Source: Comamonadaceae bacterium
Lineage (GTDB): Bacteria; Pseudomonadota; Gammaproteobacteria; Burkholderiales; Burkholderiaceae_C
Length of the DNA stretch: 53,389 nucleotides
Reading direction: 5' to 3'
Assembly: GCA_947378785.1 (NCBI GenBank)
Contig: CANCLK010000014.1
Location: 1 to 53,389, forward strand
Shown: in pieces, positions 44,647 through 53,389 of the stretch
How positions within the stretch are numbered: the first letter of the stretch is position 1
How the letters are laid out: the number at the start of each line of letters is the position of its first letter
The notes under the pieces: generated by a model
Databases searched by the model: none
The model's input: only the letters and a program-made list of their open reading frames with translations
What the model was told of the DNA's origin: nothing
Translations under genes and position numbers: made by a program

Positions 44647-44678
44647 GCAGAAGCCCGTGAAACACGGCTGCATTTTTT
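44647..44678 (+). terminator. Terminator-like hairpin between folE and the BLUF gene, plus-strand orientation
   Basis: GCAG-AAGC-CCGTG-AAA-CACGG-CTGC folds into a stem with a four-base bulge and is followed by ATTTTTT on the plus strand. All neighbouring genes are on the minus strand, so in this orientation it would stop antisense RNA entering folE. On the minus strand the hairpin is followed by a weaker TTTT further down, so it may also serve as a modest folE terminator. Confidence 0.4.
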
Positions 44679-45420
44679 ACCCGTTGGTCTTCTTCGGAAT
44701 GAGTGAGAGGAATTCACGACGCAAGTTAGGGTCTTTCAAAAAGACACCGCGCATCACCGAGTTGATCATCTTGCTGTCAAGATCTTTCACGCCGCGCCAA
44801 CCCATGCAGTAGTGAGATGCCTCCATCACGATGGCAAGACCGTCAGGCTGTGTCTTTTCTTGGATCAGGTCGGCCAGTTGCACCACCGCCTCTTCTTGAA
44901 TCTGCGGACGCCCCATGACCCACTCAGCCAAGCGCGCGTACTTTGACAGGCCGATCACGTTGGTGTGTTCGTTCGGCAACACGCCGATCCAGACCTGACC
45001 AATCACCGGGCAGAAATGATGCGAGCAAGCGCTACGCACAGTGATAGGCCCGACGATCATGAGCTCATTCAAGTGCTCGGCGTTGGGAAACTCCGTGATG
45101 GTCGGCGCGTGCAGGTAGCGGCCCTTGAACACTTCATTGAGGTACATCTTGGCAACGCGGCGTGCCGTGTTGTTGGTGTTGTGATCGTTGTCGGTGTCGA
45201 TGACCAGACTGTCAAGGACGCCCTGCATCTTGCTCTCGACTTCATCCAATAATTTTTCCAGATCACCGGGCTCGATAAATTCGGCGATGTTGTCATTGGC
45301 GTTGAAGCGCTTGCGGGCGTGAGTAATCCGCTCCCTGATCTTGACCGACATCGGGGTGCCTTCATCGTCGGCGGCGGGCGCCGTTCCGGGCGCTGTGGGC
45401 GTGTTTGATTTCATAAGCAT
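44677..45420 (-). CDS. folE: GTP cyclohydrolase I
   Basis: GTP cyclohydrolase I converts GTP to 7,8-dihydroneopterin triphosphate, the first step of folate synthesis. At 247 residues it has a longer N-terminus than the E. coli enzyme; ATG 45414 (MKSNTP) is an alternative start. Zinc ligands C132, H135 (SACSHHFCPVIG) and C205 (ASHYCMGWRG) are present, so it is the zinc-dependent FolE1 type. TDNDHNTNNTARRVAKMYL and EEAVVQLADLIQEKTQPDG are typical. nudB, encoding the next step in the pathway, lies two genes upstream on the same strand. Confidence 0.96.
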   Translation of the reverse strand: MLMKSNTPTAPGTAPAADDEGTPMSVKIRERITHARKRFNANDNIAEFIEPGDLEKLLDEVESKMQGVLDSLVIDTDNDHNTNNTARRVAKMYLNEVFKGRYLHAPTITEFPNAEHLNELMIVGPITVRSACSHHFCPVIGQVWIGVLPNEHTNVIGLSKYARLAEWVMGRPQIQEEAVVQLADLIQEKTQPDGLAIVMEASHYCMGWRGVKDLDSKMINSVMRGVFLKDPNLRREFLSLIPKKTNG

Positions 45421-45509
45421 GCAGAATGGTAACAGTCCTCAAAAAACTTAGCTCGGCTGTTGACATGCATGCCTGACAGCTCTGAACACACTATTTAATT
45501 GGCCTCAAA

Positions 45510-45526
45510 GCTATTTTTTTAATAGC
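45510..45526. repeat. Hairpin GCTATT-N5-AATAGC between folE and clsB
   Basis: A perfect six-base inverted repeat around five Ts, about 20-35 bases beyond the clsB stop. The flank GGCCTCAAAGCTATT...AATAGC recalls a short dispersed intergenic repeat common in Comamonadaceae genomes; it may also act as a weak clsB terminator. Only one copy is visible in this window. Confidence 0.4.
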
Positions 45527-45543
45527 ACTAGGCATCCTTAAAT

Positions 45544-46818
45544 TTAATAGCGCTGGCCCGCCAGTAACAAAGCCAGCCGCATCAGCGCATAAGCAGCGAG
45601 GTCGAGCATCCGCTGACGCCACGGGCGACCGTTGTACTCAGTGGCTTCCACTCGCCGACCATGGCCGGCGATAGCGGCCAGTAGCTGCTGCTTGAGGCTA
45701 TGGGCAAAGACCCGGTCGTCCAGCACCACGTTGGCTTCGCGTGCCAGCAGCAGGCTAAAGGGATCCAAGTTGGATGACCCAATCGTAGACCAGTGGCCAT
45801 CGACCACCGCAACCTTGGCATGCAAAAAGCTGGCCTCGTATTCGTGGATTTCCACCCCGGCATCGAGTAGCGCGCCATAGACGGGCCTGGCTGCGTGGTA
45901 CTGCATAAAGAATTCGTACTTACCCTGCAACAGCAGCGTGACCTTGACGCCCCGGCGCGCAGCCTTGATCAGCGCACGACGCAAACGGCCGCCAGGCAAA
46001 AAATAAGCATTGGCAATCAGGATGTCTTTTCTAGCCTGACCAATGGCCTTGCGATAGGCACGTTCGATGATGTTGCGGTTCAGCAGGTTGTCGCGAAGCA
46101 GCAGCGCAGCCCGGGCTGTCGGCGGGCTGTAAGAGGTACTGGCGCCTGCGGGTCGACCTGACAACGCCAAAGCACGCCGGCGTGCCAAATGCGCGGCACT
46201 GATCCGGCCGCCATAACCTGCGGCCTTGAATGCCTCCCAGGCTTCAGCCAAATGATGGCGCCTGGCGCTGTAGCCAGCCTGCACGCGCCACCACAGCAAA
46301 GCCATGGCTTCCGATGCCGCTTCGGCCACGGGTCCTTCCAGCGCCACAGTGAAGTCAAATCGAGGAGCGGCAAGTGCACCATGTCGAGGATCATAAAAAT
46401 CATCCAGCACGTTGACGCCACCGCAAAACACCAGTTGCTGGTCTACGACGCACAGCTTGCGGTGCAAGCGTCGCCAGCGGTCTGGTCGCACCAATCCCAA
46501 GCCAGGCCAGTTGCCGGTCAGCGGTGAGTACACCTGCCAGTGAACCCCGGCAAAGGCGAGTTTTTCCTTCCAGGCGACCTCCAGTGGGACTGTGCCGATG
46601 CCGTCGACCAGCACCTGGACAGTCAGGCCACGCTGAGCCGCACGTACCAAAGCGTCTGCAACATCAGCACCCGCACCATGGAAGTCAAAAATATAGGTTT
46701 CCAGCTGCACCCAATAAGTCGCGTCATCAATGGCCGCAATCAGCGCTGGAAAGAAAGCCGCGCCACCTTGCAGCAACTGTGGCGGCTGGACGGAGGTCGG
46801 TGAAGTGGCGTCAGGCAT
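45544..46818 (-). CDS. clsB: Cardiolipin synthase ClsB-type phospholipase D protein
   Basis: A 424-residue phospholipase D superfamily enzyme with two complete HKD motifs: H119-x-K121...D126 in LHRKLCVVDQQLVFCGG, and H333-x-K335...D340 in FLHAKVAVVDGHWSTIGSS. There is no long N-terminal membrane pair, which fits ClsB rather than ClsA. It joins phosphatidylglycerol units, or phosphatidylglycerol and another phospholipid, into cardiolipin at the inner membrane. The C-terminus is hydrophobic (LAAYALMRLALLLAG). It is flanked on the same strand by nudB and folE. Confidence 0.92.
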   Translation of the reverse strand: MPDATSPTSVQPPQLLQGGAAFFPALIAAIDDATYWVQLETYIFDFHGAGADVADALVRAAQRGLTVQVLVDGIGTVPLEVAWKEKLAFAGVHWQVYSPLTGNWPGLGLVRPDRWRRLHRKLCVVDQQLVFCGGVNVLDDFYDPRHGALAAPRFDFTVALEGPVAEAASEAMALLWWRVQAGYSARRHHLAEAWEAFKAAGYGGRISAAHLARRRALALSGRPAGASTSYSPPTARAALLLRDNLLNRNIIERAYRKAIGQARKDILIANAYFLPGGRLRRALIKAARRGVKVTLLLQGKYEFFMQYHAARPVYGALLDAGVEIHEYEASFLHAKVAVVDGHWSTIGSSNLDPFSLLLAREANVVLDDRVFAHSLKQQLLAAIAGHGRRVEATEYNGRPWRQRMLDLAAYALMRLALLLAGQRY

Positions 46819-46872
46819 ACCTCAAGGGTGACACAAAATTCGGTCTGCGCCAAGCCACTGCCGCGCCCAACA

Positions 46873-47331
46873 TCATGAAAGGTTGCCTTGCCCAAACTTC
46901 GGGAGCAACAAGATGGCCTCGGCATTCGATGGCGAAAAGCAAAGGTCAGCAGCAGCACGCCAATCCAGCCACTTCCATGCAGTGTGCTCGCGCGGACTCA
47001 AACGTACTGAGACAACTTCAGGCACACACAGGCTGTACACATGCTCAGTGTTGTGTGTCACGCCGGGCGCATAGCGATGACGCCAAGCCGGGTATATCTC
47101 ATAGACATTGGAAATACCCCAGTCCACGAGCTCAGCGGGCTGGACGGCAAGACCCGTTTCTTCTTGCACTTCGCGTGCGGCGGTGTGCCGCAGATCAGCA
47201 TCTGCAGCATCGACTGAGCCAGTCACGCTTTGCCAAAATTCAGCATGGTCAGCACGCCTGATCAGCAGCACCTCTAAGGCTGGCGTGTGAATGACCACCA
47301 GCACGGAAAGCGGCAGCTTGAACGCTGTCAT
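46873..47331 (-). CDS. nudB: Dihydroneopterin triphosphate diphosphatase (Nudix)
   Basis: A 152-residue Nudix hydrolase. The Nudix box runs from GSVDAADADLRHTAAREVQE to ETGL: the REVQEETGL catalytic half is intact, while the early glutamate is replaced by Asp/Ala, a variation seen in the NudB group. SVLVVIHTPALEVLLIRRAD and FWQSVTGS at the start, and GISNVYEIYPAWRHRYAPG in the middle, are typical of dihydroneopterin triphosphate pyrophosphatase of folate synthesis. It lies 59 bp after aspS on the same strand, as in many Burkholderiales, and acts directly after FolE. Confidence 0.9.
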   Translation of the reverse strand: MTAFKLPLSVLVVIHTPALEVLLIRRADHAEFWQSVTGSVDAADADLRHTAAREVQEETGLAVQPAELVDWGISNVYEIYPAWRHRYAPGVTHNTEHVYSLCVPEVVSVRLSPREHTAWKWLDWRAAADLCFSPSNAEAILLLPKFGQGNLS

Positions 47332-47390
47332 TCAACTGCTCTTCAGACGCTCTGATTAAGGCATCCGCGCATGTGCTGACCCAACGGGCG

Positions 47391-49196
47391 TTAAGCTGGC
47401 AGCGGATTGCGCAAGCGAATGTGCAGCTCGCGCAATTGCTTTTCGTCCACCGCGCTGGGTGCGTGCGTTAGCAAGCACTGTGCGCGTTGGGTTTTTGGGA
47501 AGGCAATGACGTCGCGGATCGACTCTGCGCCAGTCATCATGGTGACGATGCGGTCTAGGCCAAAGGCCAATCCACCGTGCGGTGGTGCGCCGTATTGCAG
47601 CGCGTCCAGCAGGAAGCCGAACTTTTCCTGGGCTTCTTCTGGCCCGATTTTCAAGGCGTCGAAAACCTTGCTTTGCACATCAGCACGGTGAATCCGCACC
47701 GAGCCACCGCCAAGTTCCCAGCCATTCAGGACCATGTCGTAGGCCTTGGCGATGCAACGACCTGGGTCGGTGTCCATCCAGTCTTCATGACCATCTTTCG
47801 GCGCCGTGAACGGATGGTGCACAGCGCTCCACCGGTTGTTGGCTTCGTCATGCTCAAACATCGGAAAGTCGACCACCCAGAGCGGCTTCCAGCCGGCGGT
47901 GAACAGACCGAGCTTTTTGCCCAGCGGGCTGAGGCCCACTTTCAGGCGCAAGGCACCGATGCTGTCGTTCACGACCTTGGCCTTGTCGGCACCAAAGAAA
48001 ATAATGTCACCGTTTTGCGCGCCGCAGCGTTTCATAATTTCGGCCAGCGCCGCGTCGTGCAGGTTCTTCACGATCGGACTTTGCAAACCCTCGCGGCCCT
48101 TGTTCACGTCATTGACCTTGACCCAAGCCAAGCCCTTGGCACCGTAGATCTTGACAAACTCGGTGTAGCCGTCAATCTCGCCGCGACTCATCTCAGAACC
48201 GCCAGGCACGCGCAGCGCGACGACACGGCCGCCCGGTGTGGTGGCCGGTGTGCTGAACACTTTAAAGTCGACATCGGCCATGACGTCAGTGAGTTCCGTG
48301 AACTCAAGGTTAATGCGCAAGTCAGGCTTGTCAGAGCCGAAGCGGTGCATCGCATCGGCATAGGCCATGACGGGAAATTCACCCAAGTCGGTGGCCAGCA
48401 CGGTCTTGAAAATGTTGCTGATCATGCCCTGGAACATGTCTCGAATGTCCTGCTCACCCATGAACGAGGTTTCAATATCAATCTGGGTGAATTCAGGCTG
48501 ACGGTCTGCGCGCAAGTCTTCGTCGCGGAAGCATTTGGTGATCTGGTAGTAACGGTCAAAACCAGCCACCATCAGCAGCTGCTTGAACAACTGAGGGCTT
48601 TGCGGCAAGGCGAAAAAATGGCCTTCGTTGACGCGGCTCGGGACCAGGTAATCGCGAGCGCCTTCCGGCGTGCTTTTTGTCAGCATCGGTGTTTCAATGT
48701 CAATGAAGCCATTGGCATCGAGAAACTTACGCGTTTCCATGGCCACACGGTAGCGCAGCATCAGGTTGTTCTGCATGTAAGGGCGGCGCAGATCCAGCAC
48801 CCGATGCGTCAACCGCGTGGTTTCCGACAGATTGTCGTCATCCAGTTGGAACGGTGGCGTGACGCTGGCGTTCAACACGGTCAGCTCGTGGCACAGAATT
48901 TCAATCTTGCCGCTTTTCAGGCTGTCGTTGACCGTGCCATCTGGGCGCGCGCGCACCAGGCCTTTGATCTGTACGCAAAACTCATTGCGAACGCCTTCCG
49001 CCGTCTTGAACATGTCAACACGGTCTGGGTCGCACACGATTTGCACATACCCTTCGCGGTCGCGCAGGTCAATGAAGATCACGCCGCCGTGGTCGCGCCG
49101 GCGGTTGACCCAACCGCACAGGCTAACGGTTTCACCCATCAGGGCTTCGGTCACCAGACCGCAATAGTGGGAGCGCATTTTGGAAGCGATGGACAT
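47391..49196 (-). CDS. aspS: Aspartate--tRNA(Asp/Asn) ligase
   Basis: Class II aspartyl-tRNA synthetase of bacterial type, 601 residues. The N-terminal OB fold binds the anticodon ([20 protein letters not shown]); class II motif 2 is [20 protein letters not shown], motif 3 [14 protein letters not shown]; the GAD insertion domain covers about 290-420. H36 (RRRDHGG) and G87 (RARPDGTV) correspond to the histidine and glycine that mark non-discriminating AspRS in Pseudomonas-type enzymes, so it probably charges both tRNA-Asp and tRNA-Asn, with GatCAB completing Asn-tRNA. It lies between DUF502 and nudB. Confidence 0.96.
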   Translation of the reverse strand: MSIASKMRSHYCGLVTEALMGETVSLCGWVNRRRDHGGVIFIDLRDREGYVQIVCDPDRVDMFKTAEGVRNEFCVQIKGLVRARPDGTVNDSLKSGKIEILCHELTVLNASVTPPFQLDDDNLSETTRLTHRVLDLRRPYMQNNLMLRYRVAMETRKFLDANGFIDIETPMLTKSTPEGARDYLVPSRVNEGHFFALPQSPQLFKQLLMVAGFDRYYQITKCFRDEDLRADRQPEFTQIDIETSFMGEQDIRDMFQGMISNIFKTVLATDLGEFPVMAYADAMHRFGSDKPDLRINLEFTELTDVMADVDFKVFSTPATTPGGRVVALRVPGGSEMSRGEIDGYTEFVKIYGAKGLAWVKVNDVNKGREGLQSPIVKNLHDAALAEIMKRCGAQNGDIIFFGADKAKVVNDSIGALRLKVGLSPLGKKLGLFTAGWKPLWVVDFPMFEHDEANNRWSAVHHPFTAPKDGHEDWMDTDPGRCIAKAYDMVLNGWELGGGSVRIHRADVQSKVFDALKIGPEEAQEKFGFLLDALQYGAPPHGGLAFGLDRIVTMMTGAESIRDVIAFPKTQRAQCLLTHAPSAVDEKQLRELHIRLRNPLPA

Positions 49197-49247
49197 ACTG
49201 GGATTGCTTTACGGTTAACGGTTAACAGATTTCGCGATGGGCAAAAA

Positions 49248-49868
49248 CTAAAGTGGTGTGTGCGTAGCAGGACTGCCAGGCGACACAACGCCCATGGAGA
49301 TGACATAGGTCAGCGCCTCATCGACACTCATCTTGAGTTCAATACAGTCTGACTTTTTCAACATCACAAAGTAACCACCTGTCGGGTTTGGCGTGGTCGG
49401 CACATAAACGCTGAGGTACTCGCCCTCAAGATGATTGACCACATCACCGCCGGGCGTACCCGTCTGAAAAGCGATGGTCCACACACCTTCACGCGGCCAC
49501 TGAATCAGCAGCGCCTTGCGAAAGGCATTGCCATTTTCTGAAAACAAGGTGTCAGAGACCTGTTTAACGCTCGAATAAATCGACCTGACGATGGGGATGC
49601 GACCCAGCAGCGAGTCCCACCAGCCAACTAATTTTCGGCCTAGGAAATTACTGGCCACAGCGCCGATGATCAACACAATGGCCAACGCCAGCAAGACACC
49701 AAAGCCGGGGATATGAAAGCCCAGCAAATGGTCGGGACGCCAAGACTGGGGCAATATTTGCAGGGTCTGATCCAGCGTGCCGACGATCCAGTCCAACACC
49801 CAAACAGTGATCGCCAGCGGTACCAGTACCAACAAGCCGGCCAGCAGCCAGCGACGCACGGCAGCCAT
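49248..49868 (-). CDS. DUF502 domain-containing membrane protein
   Basis: A 206-residue DUF502 protein. Two membrane helices are clear: WLLAGLLVLVPLAITVWVLD near the N-terminus and GFGVLLALAIVLIIGAVASN near residues 55-75, followed by a soluble domain with IPIVRSIYSSVKQVSDTLFS, the family hallmark, and VYVPTTPNPTGGYFVMLKKS. The function is unknown. The gene starts in the stop region of the FmdB-type gene (1-bp overlap) and precedes aspS, a conserved betaproteobacterial order. Confidence 0.92.
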   Translation of the reverse strand: MAAVRRWLLAGLLVLVPLAITVWVLDWIVGTLDQTLQILPQSWRPDHLLGFHIPGFGVLLALAIVLIIGAVASNFLGRKLVGWWDSLLGRIPIVRSIYSSVKQVSDTLFSENGNAFRKALLIQWPREGVWTIAFQTGTPGGDVVNHLEGEYLSVYVPTTPNPTGGYFVMLKKSDCIELKMSVDEALTYVISMGVVSPGSPATHTPL

Positions 49869-50212
49869 CAGTCAGCTTTACCAGAAGAGGGGGCCGAAGC
49901 CGCCGGAGCAGCGGGTGCTGGCGCGGCAGCCGGGGTGTCGGCCTTTGGCGCAGCGGCCGAAGGCGCTGCGGAGCCATCAGAAGCCGAGGCAGCCGGTGCA
50001 ACAGCATCCTTGGCCGGAGCGCCTGAGTCACCACCGCGAAAGTCCGTCACATACCAGCCGGAACCCTTGAGCTGAAAACCGGCCGCTGTGAGCTGTTTCT
50101 TGAAAGTCGGTGCACCGCACTGCGGGCAGTCGCTCAGCAGTGGGTCGGAGAGTTTTTGTAAGACGTCCTTGGCATGCCCGCAGGACTCGCATTTGTAAGC
50201 GTAGATTGGCAT
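49868..50212 (-). CDS. FmdB-type zinc ribbon protein
   Basis: A 114-residue protein with an N-terminal zinc ribbon: C8-ESC-11 and C29-PQC-32 (MPIYAYKCESCGHAKDVLQK). This is the FmdB/putative regulatory protein family. KKQLTAAGFQLKGSGWYVTD follows the ribbon. The rest, from about residue 62, is an Ala/Pro-rich disordered tail (PAAAPAPAAPAASAPSSG). The role is unknown; the family name came from a formamidase locus. It overlaps the DUF502 gene by one base. Confidence 0.9.
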   Translation of the reverse strand: MPIYAYKCESCGHAKDVLQKLSDPLLSDCPQCGAPTFKKQLTAAGFQLKGSGWYVTDFRGGDSGAPAKDAVAPAASASDGSAAPSAAAPKADTPAAAPAPAAPAASAPSSGKAD

Positions 50213-50339
50213 AGCTCTAGATAGTTTTCGGTGAATTGAGTAACCGGCAAAGGGGCAGGATGCAAACCTTTAATTATAGGCGCTGCACCCTCAAAGCCAG
50301 ACCGCAGACGTCAGGCCTTGAACCGATCTGCATGGAACA

Positions 50340-51893
50340 TCAAAACAGCTGCAAGTGCTGCATCACCTGCATCGCCAGAAGCCCCAGCGTGAAGCCCAAT
50401 ACCCCGTAGACAAGCCCCTGCAGGAGCTTGTTCGTGCGTTTCTGTTCAGCCAGCAGTTCGACCAGCTCGCGCTTATGGCCCGCCGATTGGGTCTTGAGAA
50501 ACTGGTGAAAAAGCCGCGGCAACGCGGGCAATATCTTGGCGTAGGTTGGCGCTTCGGCTTTCAGTTCGGCCAGCAGCTTCTCTGGCCCCACTTGCCCCAT
50601 CATCCATTTCTCAAGGAACGGTTTGGCCGTGCTCCACAAATCCAACTCTGGGTCGAGCTCGCGGCCCAAGCCCTCGATGTTGAGCAGCGTTTTTTGCAGC
50701 AGCACCAACTGCGGCTGAATCTCGACTTGAAAGCGCCGCGAGGTCTGAAACAGCCGCATCAGCACCATTCCGAGCGAAATTTCTTTGAGTGGCCGGTCAA
50801 AGTAAGGCTCACAGCAAGAGCGAATGGCCGACTCTAATTGGTCGACGCGGGTACGCGCCGGCACCCAGCCCGACTCAATGTGCAGTTCGGCCACGCGCTT
50901 GTAGTCGCGCTGAAAAAACGCCGTGAAGTTTTGCGCCAGATATTCTTTGTCGACCTCAGTGAGCGTCCCGACAATCCCAAAATCAAGCGATATATAGCGC
51001 CCGAAGGTGGCTGGATCGAGACTCACCTGGATGTTGCCCGGGTGCATGTCGGCATGGAAAAATCCATCGCGAAAGACCTGCGTGAAGAAGATCGTGACGC
51101 CATCGCGGGCCAGCTTGGGAATATCAACGCCGGCATCGCGCAATCGCTGCACCTGGCTGATCGGTACGCCCTTCATGCGCTGCATGACCATCACATTGGG
51201 CATGCAAAAGTCCCAGACCATCTCCGGGATCATCACCAGGTTCAAGCCCTGCATGTTGCGGCGCAATTGGGCCGCATTGGCCGCTTCGCGCAGCAGATCC
51301 AGTTCGTCATGCAAATGGGTGTCGAATTCGGCCACCACTTCACGTGGTTTCAGTCGTTTTCCGTCGGCCGACAGACTTTCAACCCAACCCGCCATCATGC
51401 GCATGAGGGCCAAGTCTTTTTCAATGGCCGGCAACATGTTGGGGCGCAAAACCTTGACCGCCACCTCACGCCCATCGGGCAAGGTCGCAAAGTGCACTTG
51501 AGCAATCGACGCACTGGCCACAGGCGTGCGCTCGAAGGTCGCAAAAATCTTGTCTATGGAGCGCCCGAAGGCGCTCTCAATGATGGCGACTGCCACAGAA
51601 GAATCAAAAGGTGGCACACGGTCTTGCAAACGCGCCAGTTCGTCGGCGATGTCGGTCGGCAACAAGTCGCGGCGGGTCGACATGACCTGACCAAACTTGA
51701 CGAAAATCGGACCCAGCCGTTCCAGCGCAAGCCGCAGTCGCTCACCACGCGGAGCCTTCAGGTTCCGCCCGACGGAAACAATGCGGGTCAGCAGACGGAT
51801 CCAGGGCTTCTCAAAACTCGACAAAACAAGTTCATCGAGACCGAAACGAAGCACCGTCCAGACAATGAAAATCCCGCGAAACAGCCGGCTCAT
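50340..51893 (-). CDS. ubiB: UbiB, ubiquinone biosynthesis atypical kinase
   Basis: A 517-residue UbiB/ADCK-type protein kinase-like ATPase needed for ubiquinone synthesis. The N-terminal signature [20 protein letters not shown] is the KxGQ motif; [10 protein letters not shown] holds the nucleotide-binding lysine; [17 protein letters not shown] and SLDFGIVG are the catalytic and metal-binding loops. Two C-terminal helices ([20 protein letters not shown]) anchor it to the inner membrane. It overlaps ubiJ by 4 bp, so the two are coupled, as in other proteobacteria where ubiE, ubiJ and ubiB cluster. Confidence 0.95.
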   Translation of the reverse strand: MSRLFRGIFIVWTVLRFGLDELVLSSFEKPWIRLLTRIVSVGRNLKAPRGERLRLALERLGPIFVKFGQVMSTRRDLLPTDIADELARLQDRVPPFDSSVAVAIIESAFGRSIDKIFATFERTPVASASIAQVHFATLPDGREVAVKVLRPNMLPAIEKDLALMRMMAGWVESLSADGKRLKPREVVAEFDTHLHDELDLLREAANAAQLRRNMQGLNLVMIPEMVWDFCMPNVMVMQRMKGVPISQVQRLRDAGVDIPKLARDGVTIFFTQVFRDGFFHADMHPGNIQVSLDPATFGRYISLDFGIVGTLTEVDKEYLAQNFTAFFQRDYKRVAELHIESGWVPARTRVDQLESAIRSCCEPYFDRPLKEISLGMVLMRLFQTSRRFQVEIQPQLVLLQKTLLNIEGLGRELDPELDLWSTAKPFLEKWMMGQVGPEKLLAELKAEAPTYAKILPALPRLFHQFLKTQSAGHKRELVELLAEQKRTNKLLQGLVYGVLGFTLGLLAMQVMQHLQLF

Positions 51894-52453
51894 GCGCCCG
51901 CCTTGTGGGCTGGTGTTGACGCGCTGCCTGCCGCAAAAGGCGGCCGCGGTGCGCGTGCCACGAAGTCGCGAAGGGCTGCCAGCAACCGCTGCCCAGCCCC
52001 AGTGATCGCATGCGCAGGCACATCACCCATGATGCGCGACAGGTCTTCTTCGACATCCCAGCGCAGGTTGTCGGCCAGCCAGCCCAATTCGGCGGCCAGT
52101 TGAACATCGCCTTCAATCTTGACCGGCGGCGCCTTGCCCTCGAGTACCGACTGCGCCACGACCCAAGGCGCTTCCATGGCCACCGACAGCGTCAGGTCCG
52201 CTGGTAGCTCAGCAGCCGCGCGGTCCGTCAGGCCCGCCGGGGTGATCAACAGGTCCAGCGCAAAAGCACCCCAACGCAAATGAATCACACTGCCCTTTTT
52301 ACGGGCGAGGCGCGTCTGCGCCTCTTTTTCCTGCATCAGGACATGGTTGAGAAACAGCACCAGCCGCTGCTGACCCTCCGCAACCAGCCAAGTGGGCGGT
52401 TGAAGGTGTTTGGCGAAGGATTCCAGAAAAGAAAAAGGGGACGTTTTATTCAT
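51890..52453 (-). CDS. ubiJ: UbiJ, ubiquinone biosynthesis accessory factor (SCP2 domain)
   Basis: A 187-residue protein with a lipid-binding SCP2-like domain in its N-terminal half: [58 protein letters not shown]. The segment [20 protein letters not shown] is typical of UbiJ, which carries ubiquinone intermediates in the soluble Ubi complex. The C-terminus is an Ala/Pro-rich tail. Coupled to ubiB (ATGA) and 37 bp downstream of the Tim44-like gene. Confidence 0.9.
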   Translation of the reverse strand: MNKTSPFSFLESFAKHLQPPTWLVAEGQQRLVLFLNHVLMQEKEAQTRLARKKGSVIHLRWGAFALDLLITPAGLTDRAAAELPADLTLSVAMEAPWVVAQSVLEGKAPPVKIEGDVQLAAELGWLADNLRWDVEEDLSRIMGDVPAHAITGAGQRLLAALRDFVARAPRPPFAAGSASTPAHKAGA

Positions 52454-52489
52454 ACGTCCCCGATTTTGACGGATAAATGACCCGTCAGA

Positions 52490-53389
52490 TCATTGCAAGG
52501 CTTGAACACCCGCGACCAACCAGCCGCCAGTACCATTGCGCTGCTTGGTCATGTTCCAGACTTCGCGGAAGGGACTTGGGCCTGCCGAAGCGTCTTCACG
52601 GATCATTCCCGAGAACTCAACGCTGGCCATGTAGACGTTGTCCAGCTCCTCGATGCCGAGCAACTGGGCATCCAAACGCAGCACATCGGTCTTGTTGAAA
52701 ACACCGCCGGTGTGCGACTCGCGCTCGGCCAATTGACTTTTGATCTGGTCCAGCATGTCGTCCGTCATCATGGCTCGCAGAGAGCTGATATCGGAGCGGT
52801 CCCACGCGTCTTGCAGGGTCACAAAATTAGTTTTGCATGCCGCCAAAAAGCCATCGGCGTCAAAACCGGCTGGCACGCTCCAAGACTGCGAACCGGTCAG
52901 TGCGGAGCCAATCATGGAACCACCAGCTGCCGCAGGCGTAGTCGATTCAAACGAGGCACCTGAACGCTCCCAAGGTCGGGCCGATGAGTCGTTGCCGACA
53001 TTGGCCGGGCTGTATTCCCGGGCAGGAGCCCCCGCCCCCTGAAAAGCAAACGGCGACGTCGACTGCCCACCGCCTTCACGGTTAGCCTTGATCTTTCGCA
53101 AGACAAAGCCAATCACCAGCATGACGACCAGCGCCAGCAGCGCAAAGGTCATGAACTGCGCCAGACCGGCACCTAGGCCCAACGAAGAGGCCAACCAAGC
53201 CAGACCAAGACCGGCGGCCAGACCGCCGAGCATGGCACCCCAAGGCTTCTTCGGAGCAGCTGCCGGAGCCGCCGCGGGCGCAGCAGGCTTAGCCGCTTGT
53301 GCGGCAGAGCCCCCAGCCTCACGCTGCGTGACGTTGGAAGATTGCTTGCCGACAGACTTACCACTCCCCATGCGTTTGGCCTCGGCCTC
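52490..53389 (-). CDS. Tim44-like domain protein, N-terminus beyond window edge
   Basis: The frame is open to the window edge; an internal ATG at 53371 is unlikely as the start, because the preceding codons read EAKR, which fits the end of a signal segment and continues homologous-looking sequence. The N-terminal signal/anchor is therefore probably beyond 53389. Visible parts: an Ala/Pro-rich linker, a Gly-rich hydrophobic region (MLGGLAAGLGLAWLASSLGL, then FMTFALLALVVMLVIGFVL), and a C-terminal Tim44/MBA1-like domain (FLAACKTNFVTLQDAWDRSD, then LDAQLLGIEELDNVYMASV). Likely an inner-membrane protein of unknown role. Often next to ubiE/ubiJ/ubiB in Comamonadaceae, as here. Confidence 0.88.
   Translation of the reverse strand, partial: EAEAKRMGSGKSVGKQSSNVTQREAGGSAAQAAKPAAPAAAPAAAPKKPWGAMLGGLAAGLGLAWLASSLGLGAGLAQFMTFALLALVVMLVIGFVLRKIKANREGGGQSTSPFAFQGAGAPAREYSPANVGNDSSARPWERSGASFESTTPAAAGGSMIGSALTGSQSWSVPAGFDADGFLAACKTNFVTLQDAWDRSDISSLRAMMTDDMLDQIKSQLAERESHTGGVFNKTDVLRLDAQLLGIEELDNVYMASVEFSGMIREDASAGPSPFREVWNMTKQRNGTGGWLVAGVQALQ

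Noticed and set aside
47577..49352. A 591-codon plus-strand open frame opposite aspS
   Set aside because: It is the antisense shadow of a conserved synthetase: His/Gln/Val-rich, with no domain pattern, while the minus strand encodes complete class II motifs.
50838..52103. A 421-codon plus-strand open frame opposite ubiB and ubiJ
   Set aside because: It is antisense to two well-recognised genes and has shadow-like composition; no ribosome-binding site or motif.

Overview
The window looks like the chromosome of a betaproteobacterium of the order Burkholderiales, most probably Comamonadaceae (Rhodoferax/Polaromonas-like). Four things point that way: gene orders typical of that group (DUF3305-DUF3306-ferredoxin; metG-lipoprotein-sulP-DUF3460-scpA-panB-panC; Tim44-like-ubiJ-ubiB; rhodanese-grxC-secB-gpsA facing gpmA), an expansion of Bug/TctC solute-binding proteins, an AspRS with non-discriminating signature residues, and GC-rich coding sequence. 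This assignment rests on recognised families, not on a database search. No tRNA, rRNA, CRISPR array, transposase or integrase was seen, and no gene-free gap exceeds 300 bases.

Left edge (1-2724): the end of an accessory locus usually found with molybdenum-dependent formate dehydrogenase, on the minus strand: DUF3305, DUF3306 and a polyferredoxin cut by the window edge. A 77-residue conserved hypothetical gene follows on the plus strand.

Accessory block (2746-20371): the most distinctive part. Between two LysR-type regulators lies a tightly packed plus-strand run of twelve genes: two Bug proteins, an aldehyde dehydrogenase, a sulfatase, a secreted chemoreceptor-like helical protein, a ThDP-dependent enzyme, a Bug protein with no export signal, a complete tctCBA tripartite tricarboxylate transporter, another Bug protein and a NIPSNAP protein. 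Divergent from the second regulator is a second sulfatase with a Tat-exported Bug protein. So six solute-binding proteins share one visible membrane unit. Both sulfatases lack signal peptides, which suggests that a sulfate (or related) ester is imported intact, cleaved in the cytoplasm, and its organic part processed through a 2-oxoacid/aldehyde route. The substrate cannot be read from the sequence.

Molybdate uptake (20550-23216): modABC, with a palindrome just before modA and a 68-bp perfect hairpin repeat between modB and modC. An MFS carrier and the Fe-S carrier apbC/mrp follow on the minus strand.

Core block (25796-38418): metG, a small lipoprotein, a SulP anion transporter, DUF3460, scpA, panB, panC, then gpsA, secB, grxC and a membrane rhodanese on the minus strand, then gpmA, an S41 processing protease and a moeB/thiF-type E1 enzyme.

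Signalling and envelope stress (38664-42677): a single-domain response regulator, a NarL-type regulator, a CHASE3 histidine kinase, and a YqjD/YqjE-like membrane gene trio. Twin palindromes lie before the first regulator, and one of their half-sites recurs before the yqjD-like gene.

Right block (42764-53389, all minus strand): secreted nuclease, DUF429, BLUF blue-light sensor, folE, clsB, nudB, aspS, DUF502, FmdB-type zinc ribbon, ubiB, ubiJ and a Tim44-like protein that runs off the window.
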